A stretch of DNA of 8,191 nt from UCB2 sp964475735 (GCA_964475735.1 CAYYYI010000120.1:1-8191), one strand, 5' to 3'. Shown: positions 1 to 7,631, counted from the stretch's first letter. Made by a program: numbers and translations. Notes: a model not told the origin generated them from the sequence alone.

Positions 1-50
1 AAGGACACTACGCCCTGAACGTAGCGCGTCTGCCATTCCGCCACTTCGGC
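1..50 (-). tRNA. tRNA-Leu(CAG), 5' part, cut by the window edge
   Basis: Read on the minus strand from position 50, the sequence starts with the acceptor strand GCCGAAG, then T8-G9, a D arm (GCGG ... GACGC) and an anticodon stem CTACG/CGTAG. The stem encloses the 7-nt loop TTCAGGG. The anticodon is CAG (plus-strand positions 15-17), which reads the leucine codon CUG. The D-arm and anticodon-arm wording closely matches bacterial tRNA-Leu(CAG). The long variable arm, T arm and 3' acceptor strand lie outside the window, so the class II variable arm and the presence of an encoded CCA cannot be checked. Confidence 0.9.
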
Positions 51-61
51 ACCTGTATCCC

Positions 62-90
62 ATTATGGGAGCCGCCCTCCAAGCGTTCAA
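62..90 (-). promoter_or_regulatory. Predicted sigma70-type promoter of tRNA-Leu
   Basis: On the minus strand a -35 box TTGAAC (90-85; 4 of 6 to TTGACA) is followed after exactly 17 bp by a -10 box CATAAT (67-62; 5 of 6 to TATAAT). Transcription would start around 52-56, just before the mature tRNA 5' end at 50. The -35 box overlaps the TGA stop codon (89-87) of the kinase-like gene, so the tRNA can be transcribed independently of the operon in front of it. No T-rich intrinsic terminator fits in the 36-bp spacer, so read-through into the tRNA is also possible. Confidence 0.6.
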
Positions 91-728
91 CCGCGGATTC
101 CTGCCCGGGGCACCCCCGGCAACCCCAGCACCGCGCGAACGCGGACCGCGACCGTGGCGCCCGGCTGCGAATCCACGACCGGTATCCCGAGCCGGGAGCA
201 CTCGCGGCGCAACCAGAGCCCGTACGCGTAGCTCACCGCCGCCAGGCGTTGCTGCCTTTCGCTCGAACCGTCGTCACCGCCCTCACGCAGCATGGCGCAC
301 GCCAACTCGGCAGGGTCGTTTTCGAAGAGGAAGACTGTCCTCGCATCCGGCCGCTCACTCGCAGTGGTCGCGAGCCTGGCGGCGAGCGATGGCAGCAGCC
401 ACGAGCCTTCCACCACCAGCCCGGGCCCGGCGTGCGCCTGGAAGCGCAGCGGCGGCTCCAGCGCACCGCAGACGACCCTGGCGGCCTCGGCGAACCCGTC
501 AAGAAGCTCGCCCAGGGGAGTCGACTCCTCCATCTCCGGGAAGAGGTGCAGGGCCGGGTACTGCTCGCGCGATGTGACCTCGCGGAGCGCGTGCCAGTAC
601 GCGTCCGACCTGAGCAGAAGCACCCCCAGCTCACGCGCGAGCCGGGTCGCGACTGCCAATGTCCCGGTTCCCGCGCTTCCGCCCACCAGCACGACTGGTG
701 GTGGTTCGCCCGGGGCGGCTCCTCTCAC
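87..728 (-). CDS. P-loop NTPase-fold protein resembling 2-phosphoglycerate kinase, degenerate Walker A
   Basis: This is a protein of about 213 residues. Near the N terminus a hydrophobic strand leads into a P-loop-like turn, GGSAGTGT (residues 16-23). Then come LARELGV, an RSDAYWHALRE segment (40-50) and a PALHLF segment, an order recalling 2-phosphoglycerate kinase-like P-loop kinases. GLVVEGSWLL resembles their second core strand, and a distal R-rich helix (AMLREG ... RQQRLAAVSYAYGLWLRRE) could form a lid. In the canonical G-x4-G-K-S/T pattern the lysine is threonine (T23) and the S/T is leucine (L24), so normal ATP binding is doubtful. The chosen start is GTG 728-726, which overlaps the deacylase stop as GTGA; GTG at 731 is an alternative. 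The open frame continues upstream without a stop, but that part is antisense-frame noise inside the deacylase. It probably depends on translational coupling to the deacylase. The family call is from residue pattern only, and the substrate is unknown. Confidence 0.6.
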   Translation of the reverse strand: MRGAAPGEPPPVVLVGGSAGTGTLAVATRLARELGVLLLRSDAYWHALREVTSREQYPALHLFPEMEESTPLGELLDGFAEAARVVCGALEPPLRFQAHAGPGLVVEGSWLLPSLAARLATTASERPDARTVFLFENDPAELACAMLREGGDDGSSERQQRLAAVSYAYGLWLRRECSRLGIPVVDSQPGATVAVRVRAVLGLPGVPRAGIRG

Positions 729-2194
729 CACCCCTGCCGGTACCTCAGCGCCATGCCTGCGCCTGCGCCCGTGTGACGGCCGCGGTCGCAGGCCACCTGG
801 CCGTTCACGACCACCATGGCTATGCCCTCCGGCTCCTGCTTCGGCTCTTTGTAGGTTGCCGTGTCCCGGACCTTGGCCGGATCGAAGAGGACAAGGTCGG
901 CGAAGTACCCCTCGCGAACAAGCCCCCGTCCGGCCAGCCCGAAGCGTTCGCAGGCGAGACTGGTCATCCGCCGAATCGCTTCCTCCAGCGTGATCACCCC
1001 GCGTTCGCGAACGTACCGGCCAAGGACGCGTGGCATGGTGCCGAAGAGCCTCGGGTGCGGCCGGCCCTTGAGGTCCGGGATTCCGTCCGAGCCGATCATC
1101 ATGCGCGGGTGGCGAAGGTTCGTCTCGATATCCGCCTCGTCGATGATGAAGTGCGTGCAGATGATCTGTTTCCCGCGCGGCGCGGTCAGCAGGTCGCGCA
1201 CCACCTCTGCAAGCTCGCACTCCCGCTCGGCCGCAATCTCGGGGATCATCATCCCTTCCACTTCCGGGGTGTCGGGGCAGCTGTTGATCATCACGTTCGC
1301 CGCCCACTCCGCGTCGATGGCGTCGAGGTTCACGTACTGCCACATTGGGCCGCTCCCGGCGGTGTACGGGTAGACGTCGAGCGTGACTTCCTGGCCTTCG
1401 GCCACCGCCCGGTCGACGCGGGCGAGCGATTCGCCGACGCGCCCCCAGTTGTTCTTGCCCGCCGCCTTGTGGTGGCTGATATGCACGGCCACGCCCGCTT
1501 CGCGCCCGATCTGGAGCGCTTCCTCCACGGCATCGAGCAGGCGATCGCCTTCGTTGCGCATGTGTGTGGCGTAGACGCCGCCAAAGGGGGCCGCTTCGGC
1601 AGCAAGGGCGCTGATTTCGTCCGTGGCTGCGTAGCGGCCCGGTTCATAGATGAGTCCCGTCGAGAAGCCCACGGCGCCCTGCTCCATGGCCCGGGCGACG
1701 TGGCCGCGCAACTCCGCCAGTTCGGCAGCGGTTGGCGCGCGTTTCTCCAGTCCCACCACGTAGGCGCGAACGCGGTTGTGGCCCACCAGCATCGCGTTGT
1801 TGATCGCAGGGCGCCGCGCCAGGCAGGCCGCGAAGTAGCTTGCGAGGTCACTCCAGCTCGAATCGGCGCCTGCAATATCGCCGGGCATGTAGGTGCGGCC
1901 CGGCTCGTTGGGTACGGTCGAAAAGCCGCAGTTTCCGCTCACTTCGCTGGTCACGCCCTGTGCGAGCTTGAATTCCATGCCCGGGTACCGCAGGAACGCC
2001 CCGTCGTCGTGGGAGTGCGTGTCGACGAACCCGGGGCAGAGGACGAGGCCCGTCGCGTCGACCTCGCGGGCGGCCGCCCCTGCCGAGCCGACCAGGGTTA
2101 TGCGCCCATCCTTCACCTCGACGTCGGCGGCGAACCCGGACGAGCCGCTTCCATCGATGACTGTGGCGTTGCGAAAGGTGATGTCGGCTGGCAT
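725..2194 (-). CDS. N-acyl-D-amino-acid deacylase (D-aminoacylase family amidohydrolase)
   Basis: This 489-residue protein, the usual length for the family, belongs to the amidohydrolase superfamily. Such enzymes hydrolyse N-acyl-D-amino acids to the D-amino acid and a carboxylate, probably in the cytoplasm, as no signal peptide is seen. An N-terminal beta strand block (1-55) precedes the barrel motif DTHSHDD (58-64). The D-aminoacylase metal and catalytic residues can all be placed: H60 and H62, C89 in GNCGF (the bridging cysteine), H211 in THMRNEG, H241 in HISHHK and D370 in IGSDG. The C terminus (REGYFADLVLFDP, then VVVNGQVA) closes the composite beta domain. The ATG at 2194-2192 has an AGGGAG Shine-Dalgarno (plus-strand 2204-2209) 9 nt upstream. 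It is the first gene of a likely two-gene operon with the kinase-like gene, which starts inside its stop codon. The exact substrate is not predictable: dipeptidases and other D-acyl or lactam hydrolases share this fold. Confidence 0.9.
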   Translation of the reverse strand: MPADITFRNATVIDGSGSSGFAADVEVKDGRITLVGSAGAAAREVDATGLVLCPGFVDTHSHDDGAFLRYPGMEFKLAQGVTSEVSGNCGFSTVPNEPGRTYMPGDIAGADSSWSDLASYFAACLARRPAINNAMLVGHNRVRAYVVGLEKRAPTAAELAELRGHVARAMEQGAVGFSTGLIYEPGRYAATDEISALAAEAAPFGGVYATHMRNEGDRLLDAVEEALQIGREAGVAVHISHHKAAGKNNWGRVGESLARVDRAVAEGQEVTLDVYPYTAGSGPMWQYVNLDAIDAEWAANVMINSCPDTPEVEGMMIPEIAAERECELAEVVRDLLTAPRGKQIICTHFIIDEADIETNLRHPRMMIGSDGIPDLKGRPHPRLFGTMPRVLGRYVRERGVITLEEAIRRMTSLACERFGLAGRGLVREGYFADLVLFDPAKVRDTATYKEPKQEPEGIAMVVVNGQVACDRGRHTGAGAGMALRYRQGW

Positions 2195-2312
2195 TCGAAG
2201 GCGCTCCCTGGCAGGTGGTCTCCGCTCGCTTTCAAAGCCTACAGGAGCGCGCCACGTGACGCCGCCGGCCTGCGCCCGCTACGGTGGATCCTGTGACCTG
2301 CGGAGGCGATCG
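2195..2312. promoter_or_regulatory. Divergent intergenic region between the deacylase and DUF255 genes
   Basis: This 118-bp spacer must hold promoters for both flanking genes. For the plus-strand gene the best candidate is GTGACG (2256-2261), 18 bp, TACGGT (2280-2285). For the minus-strand gene, TAGGCT (2241-2236 on the minus strand) is a possible -10 with no good -35. Both are weak matches. A CACGTG palindrome sits at 2253-2258 and overlaps the plus-strand -35 candidate, but six bases can occur by chance. The Shine-Dalgarno of the DUF255 gene is GGAGG at 2302-2306. No small gene, RNA structure or terminator is evident. Confidence 0.35.
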
Positions 2313-4394
2313 ATGGCCGGGTTAGAACAGTTGCCCAATCGCCTCGCGCGCGAAACCAGCCCCTACCTTCTCCAGCATGCGAACAATCCCGTGGACTGGT
2401 ACGCCTGGGGCGAAGAGGCGTTTTCGGCGGCGCGAGATTCGAACCGGCCGATCCTCCTTTCCATCGGCTACAGCTCGTGCCACTGGTGCCACGTGATGGC
2501 GCACGAGTCGTTCGAGGACCAGGACGTTGCGGCGCTCATGAACCGGTGGTTCGTAAACGTGAAGGTAGACCGCGAAGAGCGTCCCGACGTCGACAGCGTG
2601 TACATGACCGCCGTGCAGGCGATGACGGGGCAGGGCGGCTGGCCGCTCACAGTGTTCCTGGCCCCCTCGGGCGAACCGTTCTTTGGCGGCACCTACTTCC
2701 CGCCGCAAGATGGCTTCGGCCGCCCGGGGTTCTCCCGCGTTCTCGAAGCGCTGCACGGCGCGTGGGAGAACGACCGCGATCGCGTCCTTGCCTCGGCCGG
2801 CCAGATCGTGGTCCATCTCGAGAACACGGTGAAACTGGCCTCTTCGGGTGATTTCGCCGTTACAGATGACGTGCCCCGGCAGGCACTGGCCACGTTCCGC
2901 GAGTCGTTCGACCCCGCCTGGGGTGGCTTTGGCGGCGCACCGAAGTTCCCTTCGCCGGCCAACCTAGAGTTTCTACTTGCGTACCACGTTCGCGAGGGCC
3001 GCAACCGCGACGAGGGTGCGCTCGAGATGGTCCTCCACACCCTTGACCGCATGGCGGCTGGCGGCATCTACGACCACCTCGGCGGCGGGTTCGCACGCTA
3101 CAGCGTGGACCAGCAATGGCTGGTGCCGCACTTCGAAAAGATGCTGTACGACAACGCTCAGCTTGCCCGTGCCTACCTGCACGCGTACCAGTTGACGGGG
3201 AACTCCCGTTACGAGCGGGTGGCCCGCGAGACCCTGGACTATCTGCTCCGCGAGATGCAGGACCCCGCCGGCGGCTTCTACTCCGCACAGGACGCCGACA
3301 GCGAGGGCGTGGAGGGCAAGTTCTACCTGTGGACGCTGGCAGAGGTTGAGGCCGCGCTCGGCGCCGATGCTTCACTCTTCTGTGCTGCCTTCGGCGTGAG
3401 CCCGGAGGGGAATTTCATCGACCCGCATCGTCCGGAACTGGTGGGCAGAAATGTCCTGAGCCGCGCCCTCTCCCTGCGTGATCTCGCCGCGCACTTCGGG
3501 CTGGATGTTGAGTCAACTGGCGCGAAGCTGGAGAGCCTGCGTGCGCGCATGTTCGCTGAGCGGCAGAATCGCGTTCCGCCCGGACTCGACGATAAGGTCC
3601 TTGTGTCGTGGAACGGGCTTGCCCTTGCCGCCTTCGCGGAAGCGGCGCGGGTGCTCGATGATGCCAGCTATCGCTCGGCCGCGGAGCAGAACGCGGCCTT
3701 TGTGCGAGAGGAGCTCTGGACGGGTGGACGCCTCCTGCACACCTGGCGGACGGGGACTGCCCGGGTGAACGGGATGTTGGACGACTACGCTCTCTACGGG
3801 CTCGGGCTGGTCGAGCTCTTCAAACTCACGGGCGACCGGGCTCACATCGAACGGGCGAGGACCCTCTTTGAGGCCATGATTCGAGATTTCCGTGATTCGC
3901 AGGGCGGGGGGTTCTTCGAAACACCCGCGGACGGTGAAAGGCTACTCTTCCGCCCGAAACCGCTGTTCGATGCGGCGACGCCTTCGGGGAACGGCGCTGC
4001 GGCGCTACTTGCCCTATGGCTCAGCCGTTACTACGGGCGGCCGGAGTGGGAGGAAATCGCCCGGACCACCCTCGCGGTCGCAGGCGACGCTCTCCTCGCA
4101 GCCCCTGCTGGTTTCGGAACCATGCTGCAGGCCGCCGAGTTCCTGCTCACGCCGCCCCGCGAACTGGTCATCCTGGGCAACCGGGTTACGCGCCAACCGT
4201 TCGAGCGCGAGGCCGGGGCCCGCTATCTGCCATGGCTCGCCATCGCACCCACCGCTGGCGGCGGCGGTCTGCCGCTGTTCGAAGGGAGAGAAGACGCGTC
4301 AAAGCCGCTTGCCTGCCTGTGCGAGGATCGCTCGTGCCGTATGCCCGCACGGTCTGCGGCCGAACTCGCCGCCCAGCTCGACGAGATGGCCTGA
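2313..4394 (+). CDS. DUF255 thioredoxin-fold / six-hairpin glycosidase-like protein (YyaL/SPATA20 family, COG1331)
   Basis: This 693-residue, full-length member of a widespread family has no firmly established biochemical activity. The N terminus carries the family signature (NRLARETSPYLLQHANNPVDW, residues 9-29) and a thioredoxin-like domain to about residue 165 with the redox-type motif C56-H-W-C59. The larger C-terminal part resembles an (alpha/alpha)6 barrel of glycosidase type. It shows the conserved blocks GGIYDHLGGGFARYS (250-264), WLVPHFEKMLYDNA (269-282) and SAQDADSEG (324-332). A terminal cysteine cluster (C668, C670, C675) precedes the end. The ATG start is chosen because GGAGG (2302-2306) lies 6 nt upstream and the family signature follows at once; the frame stays open upstream to about 1893, but that part is antisense to the deacylase. 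No signal peptide is seen, so it is probably cytoplasmic. It is transcribed alone, divergent from the deacylase and convergent with the M16 protease. Confidence 0.93.
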   Translation: MAGLEQLPNRLARETSPYLLQHANNPVDWYAWGEEAFSAARDSNRPILLSIGYSSCHWCHVMAHESFEDQDVAALMNRWFVNVKVDREERPDVDSVYMTAVQAMTGQGGWPLTVFLAPSGEPFFGGTYFPPQDGFGRPGFSRVLEALHGAWENDRDRVLASAGQIVVHLENTVKLASSGDFAVTDDVPRQALATFRESFDPAWGGFGGAPKFPSPANLEFLLAYHVREGRNRDEGALEMVLHTLDRMAAGGIYDHLGGGFARYSVDQQWLVPHFEKMLYDNAQLARAYLHAYQLTGNSRYERVARETLDYLLREMQDPAGGFYSAQDADSEGVEGKFYLWTLAEVEAALGADASLFCAAFGVSPEGNFIDPHRPELVGRNVLSRALSLRDLAAHFGLDVESTGAKLESLRARMFAERQNRVPPGLDDKVLVSWNGLALAAFAEAARVLDDASYRSAAEQNAAFVREELWTGGRLLHTWRTGTARVNGMLDDYALYGLGLVELFKLTGDRAHIERARTLFEAMIRDFRDSQGGGFFETPADGERLLFRPKPLFDAATPSGNGAAALLALWLSRYYGRPEWEEIARTTLAVAGDALLAAPAGFGTMLQAAEFLLTPPRELVILGNRVTRQPFEREAGARYLPWLAIAPTAGGGGLPLFEGREDASKPLACLCEDRSCRMPARSAAELAAQLDEMA

Positions 4395-4399
4395 CCGCG

Positions 4400-7335
4400 C
4401 TATCTCGCGAACACCTGGTCCACCGGGGTGATGCGGACCGCCTCCGGGCGAATCCCGAGCTTGAGCGAACCAATGGCACGGTCCTCGTCGAGCACGTCCT
4501 GGGGTTTGGCCGCGTCATAGGCGATGGTCGCCGGCCGGTCCGCCAGAAGCTCGTCTCGGAGCCCCGCGGCGTCTTTCGTGATGAAGACGGCGCTCAGGTT
4601 CGTTGCCGAGAGGTGCCGCCGGATTGCCGTATGCACCGCCGCCGGTGTGAGAGCGGCAAGCTGCTCCCGCATGACTGTCGCGAAGTCGCCGATCCCGTAC
4701 CAGCGGCTGTCGAGCGCATACCCCAGTTGCTGGTCCTGAGTCTTCAGCATCACGTGGATGTTCTTCAGCAGGTAGTTGCGGATGGCCTCGAACTCGTCAT
4801 TGCTCAGACCGTGTTCGATGAGCCGCCCGAGCTCGAAAAGCGCTGTCTTGAACGCGAACACCGCATTCTGCGGCATTACGGGCCGGATCCAGATCTCGAA
4901 GATCTGCGCCCGGCGCGCCAGGTTCGGGTCGGGGAAGAACTGGAACATCCCACGTGGGAAGGCTTCGACGTAGGCGTAGTTGCCATAGTTCATGCCGCGC
5001 ACTTCGCGGATGCGCTGGAAGAGCCGCCCGTGAGAAGCCCGGTGATCGCCCAGCCATGCCCGCGCCAGCCACAGCGCCGCGAAGTCCGGGTGGCTGCGGG
5101 TCACCTCGATCGGGTGGCCAAAGGAGATCGCAGTGGCCCGGGTGTCCTTCTCAATGATTTCGACCTCGATTCCCCGGGGCTGCCGCCCCGCGACTTGCGG
5201 AGGCGAAACCGGCTGCCCGGCAGGCAGCCCCGAGAGCTCATCCCGTAGCCGGTCAATGAAGGCCTCCGGGAAGTCGCCCGCAAGCCCGAGGGTGAGGTTG
5301 GCCTGCGTGAAGAACCGCTCCATGAAGCCGGTCGCATCCGCCAGGGCGAGGCTCTCTATACCGGCAGCGGTTCCCGCCACCGGGTGCCGGTAGGGCGTAC
5401 CGGCGAAGATGTTCTCCTGCAGCCGCTCCTTACCCAGCTCCTCCTCGTTGTTGGCGCGCAGGTCCTGGAGGAGCTCGTTCAACTGCTGCGACTTCANNNN
5501 NNNNNNNNNNNNNNNNNNNNNNNNNNNNNNNNNNNNNNNNNNNNNNNNNNNNNNNNNNNNNNNNNNNNNNNNNNNNNNNNNNNNNNNNNNNNNNNNTCCT
5601 CGTTGTTGGCGCGCAGGTCCTGGAGGAGCTCGTTCAACTGCTGCGACTTCAGCCGCGCGAAGTCATCCTCGCGCATCCCTGGTTCGAGCAGTTGCTTGAG
5701 CACGATACCGGCGAAGCCGTCGAAATTGTCCCGGTGAACCACGCCCGTGAAGGTGGTCATTTCGCGGTCCACCTGCGCGCGGAAGCTGCCGGCGATCGGG
5801 AATAGGGCCTTGTTGATCTCGTCGATGCGGAGTTCCTTGCTCCCTGCTTCGGCGATCATGCTCGCAGCCATGGCCGCAAGCCCCTCCTTGCCCGGCGGGT
5901 CATATGCCGGCCCCGCGTTGAACAGCAGCTTGAACCGGAGAAGCTGTGAGGGCGATTCAATCCGGACCGTTGCGACGCTGGCCGTCCCGGCCGCCGCGCT
6001 TCCCTCGGGGATCGATGGTGGGGCTTCGAAGCCTGCCGGTTGAACTCCGGAGCAAAGCGTGGTCACGACCATGCGCTCGTTCGTGAGATACCGCCGCGCC
6101 GCCGCGTTGAGGTCGCCTACTGTGAGCGAGTCGTAGACGCGGTAGAGGTTGTTGAGGGTTTCATACGAGCGCCGGAACCGGACGAAGGTAGCGAGCGCCG
6201 CAGCGATGGACTCCGAATTGTCGAGCGTCCGTGCGAAGGCGTAGCGGTTGTGCGACTTCGCCTCTTCCAGCCGCAGCGCCGATACTGGCCGCCGCTTCGC
6301 GCCCGCGATGGTATCGATGATCGCGTCGCGGATGTACGCAGCGTCGGCCAGGTCCTTCACCCGCGCCATGATCGTGGGGAGCCCCGGATCGGTGGTAGGG
6401 GGCATGTAGGGGAAGATCTGGTCTACCTTCTGCTCCTGCTCCACCAGCCGCCGGTACAGGTCCGACGTTTCGCCGAAGTGGAGGTCAAACAACACGTCGA
6501 GGGCCGCGAAGTCCTTCTCCGTCTCCGAGAAGGCGGGGCCGTGGAAGCCCACGGTCACCCACGGGAGCGTCTCCGTTTGCCATGGGACATGGGCCGCGAC
6601 AGATGCAGAAGGCACGGGCTCAGCCGGGATGTCGACGGTGTGAGTCCCCCTCTCCCACCTGCCCCAGTGGCGCTCGATCATTGCCACGACTTCGGCAGCA
6701 TCGACGTCGCCCGCGACGATGATCGTCGTGTACTCGGGCCGGTACCAGCGCCCGAAGAACTCACGCGAGTATTCGAACTGGTTCGGCATGTCTTCGATGT
6801 CCGCGAGGAAGCCCATCGTCGTGTGCTTGTAGGTGTGCCGGGTGAATGCGTGCTCGCGCTGCACCTCGATGAGCTTGTTCAGCGGATCGGCGCTGTTCTT
6901 GTTGTATTCGCCGAGCACGGCCCGGGCCTCGGTCTTGAAGTCCTCTTCGGAATAGGAGAGGTTCATGAACCGGTCGGCCTCAATCTCAAGCACCGTCTCC
7001 AGGTCTTCCCTGGCGAATGTGATGTGGTAGTTCGTGTAGTCGTCGGTGGTGTAGGCGTTCTGGCGGGCGCCCGCCCGGGTGATGACCTGCTGGTAGCGAT
7101 GCGCCGGGTAGCGTTCGGTGCCGCGGAACATCATGTGTTCGAAGAAGTGTGCGAACCCGGACTTCCCCGGCTCGACCTCGTTCCGCGAGCCCGTTTGGAC
7201 CGGGATCTGCAACGAAACCAGGTTCGGGAACCCCGTCGGGACGACGATGACCTTGAGGCCATTTGCGAGGGTGGTCTCAGTCGCCTTGAAGGGAAGGATG
7301 TCGCCACGGGGCGCGGGGCCTTTCTCGCCGCCCAT
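4400..7335 (-). CDS. M16 family zinc metalloprotease (pitrilysin-like, two lobes), interrupted by an assembly gap
   Basis: This is one gene split by 100 N (5497-5596). Removing one copy of the 55-bp sequence found on both sides of the gap puts the two parts in frame, giving 926 residues, which fits a two-lobed M16 protease. The inverted zinc motif H63-F-F-E66-H67 is intact, with E136 and E143 as the downstream glutamates, E143 being the likely third zinc ligand. The second lobe has the expected inactive copy (around 485-498, no histidines). Near its end R725 and Y732, seven residues apart as in insulin-degrading enzyme R824/Y831, fit the substrate-binding pair. The ATG start has AAGGAG (plus-strand 7342-7347) 6 nt upstream. 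No signal peptide is visible, so it is probably cytoplasmic, cutting small unfolded peptides, although related proteins can be exported. It is probably monocistronic, with a promoter at 7366-7395. The TTG at 5482 is not a separate start: it is residue L567 of the joined protein. Confidence 0.93.
5442..5496. repeat. 55-bp contig-end overlap, left copy
   Basis: These 55 bases end exactly at the first N and are identical to 5597-5651. They encode part of the M16 protease (about residues 562-580 of the joined protein). This is an assembly duplicate rather than a biological repeat: keeping one copy restores the reading frame, while keeping both would duplicate about 18 residues. Confidence 0.93.
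5497..5596. other. Scaffold gap of exactly 100 N
   Basis: The run is exactly 100 N, the conventional filler for a gap of unknown size. Since the flanking contig ends are identical over 55 bp, the true missing length is most likely zero and the contigs overlap. Any translation across the N run in either direction is meaningless. Confidence 0.97.
5597..5651. repeat. 55-bp contig-end overlap, right copy
   Basis: These 55 bases begin exactly after the last N and repeat 5442-5496 without a mismatch. The overlap equals a k-mer size commonly used by de Bruijn graph assemblers, which supports an unresolved graph junction as its origin. Confidence 0.93.
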
Positions 7336-7365
7336 TGAAGGCTCCTTGGGATGAAGTGACTCCCA

Positions 7366-7395
7366 ATTCTACGCCGTCGCCGGATTCGGAGGCAC
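7366..7395 (-). promoter_or_regulatory. Predicted promoter of the M16 protease gene
   Basis: On the minus strand a -10 box TAGAAT (7371-7366; 5 of 6 to TATAAT) is preceded after 18 bp by GTGCCT (7395-7390; 3 of 6 to TTGACA). Transcription would start near 7359, giving a leader of about 24 nt that contains the AAGGAG ribosome site. The -10 is convincing; the -35 is weak. Confidence 0.5.
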
Positions 7396-7403
7396 GCGCG
7401 CCC

Positions 7404-7432
7404 GTGCCCGAACTGCCGCCTCGCGCTATCAT
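7404..7432 (+). promoter_or_regulatory. Predicted promoter of tRNA-Arg
   Basis: A -10 box TATCAT (7427-7432; 5 of 6 to consensus) lies 12 nt before the mature tRNA start. A weak -35 candidate GTGCCC (7404-7409) sits 17 bp upstream of it. It fires away from the M16 promoter, and the two -35 candidates are only 8 bp apart. Confidence 0.5.
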
Positions 7433-7444
7433 CTGGGAAGGAAA

Positions 7445-7519
7445 GCCCCCGTAGCTCAGCGGATAGAGTGTCGGCCTCCGGAGCCGAAGGCACAGGTTCG
7501 AGTCCTGTCGGGGGTACCA
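7445..7519 (+). tRNA. tRNA-Arg(CCG)
   Basis: This is a complete class I cloverleaf. Acceptor strands GCCCCCG (7445-7451) and CGGGGGT (7509-7515) pair with a G-U at the first position. T8-A9 is followed by the D arm GCTC ... GAGT. The anticodon stem TCGGC/GCCGA encloses CTCCGGA with anticodon CCG (7478-7480), reading arginine codon CGG. The T arm is ACAGG-TTCGAGT-CCTGT. The discriminator base is A (7516) and CCA is encoded (7517-7519). It resembles the standard bacterial tRNA-Arg(CCG). Confidence 0.97.
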
Positions 7520-7561
7520 TCTGCAGGCGCGGCCAACCGCAAGTGGGAAGGGCGCCGATTG

Positions 7562-7631
7562 AGCGGCCACTCAGCGGCCCATGTAACGCACCGGTAGAAA
7601 TGACAATTTGAGCGGTCATTAGAATTTGCCA
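7562..7631. repeat. Short repeats resembling a degraded insertion-sequence end
   Basis: The spacer between tRNA-Arg and the secreted-protein gene holds three related 10-mers, AGCGGCCACT (7562-7571), AGCGGCCCAT (7573-7582) and AGCGGTCATT (7611-7620). An inverted pair AATGAC/GTCATT (7600-7605 and 7615-7620) overlaps the third. The wording TAGAAATGAC ... GGTCATTAGAATTTGCC is like the multiple terminal transposase-binding repeats of IS21-type elements. No transposase fragment is visible in this window. The stretch is less GC-rich than its surroundings. The IS assignment is inference from pattern memory; an operator array or chance similarity is possible. Confidence 0.35.

Noticed and set aside
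729..1343. N-terminal extension of the kinase-like gene to 1343
   Set aside because: The extra residues lie inside the deacylase in another frame and look like low-complexity shadow; the P-loop pattern begins about 15 residues after the GTG at 728.
659..2296. Long plus-strand open frame (545 codons) opposite the deacylase
   Set aside because: It is antisense to a gene with all catalytic residues intact, its translation is rich in R, H and G without any family motif, and long antisense frames are common at this GC content.
1893..2312. N-terminal extension of the DUF255 gene to 1893
   Set aside because: The family signature begins right after ATG 2313, which has a well-spaced GGAGG; the upstream part is antisense to the deacylase.
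4016..5248. Plus-strand frame (410 codons) spanning the convergent gene junction
   Set aside because: It overlaps the end of the DUF255 gene in another frame and the M16 gene in antisense; the translation looks like shadow sequence.
4400..5482. Separate 360-residue M16 protein starting at TTG 5482
   Set aside because: It begins inside the duplicated contig-end sequence, and joining across the false gap makes it the C-terminal part of the 926-residue protease.
6040..7338. Long plus-strand open frame (432 codons) opposite the M16 protease
   Set aside because: It is antisense to the zinc-motif lobe of the protease, has no recognisable motif and lacks its own ribosome site; it is a codon-bias shadow.
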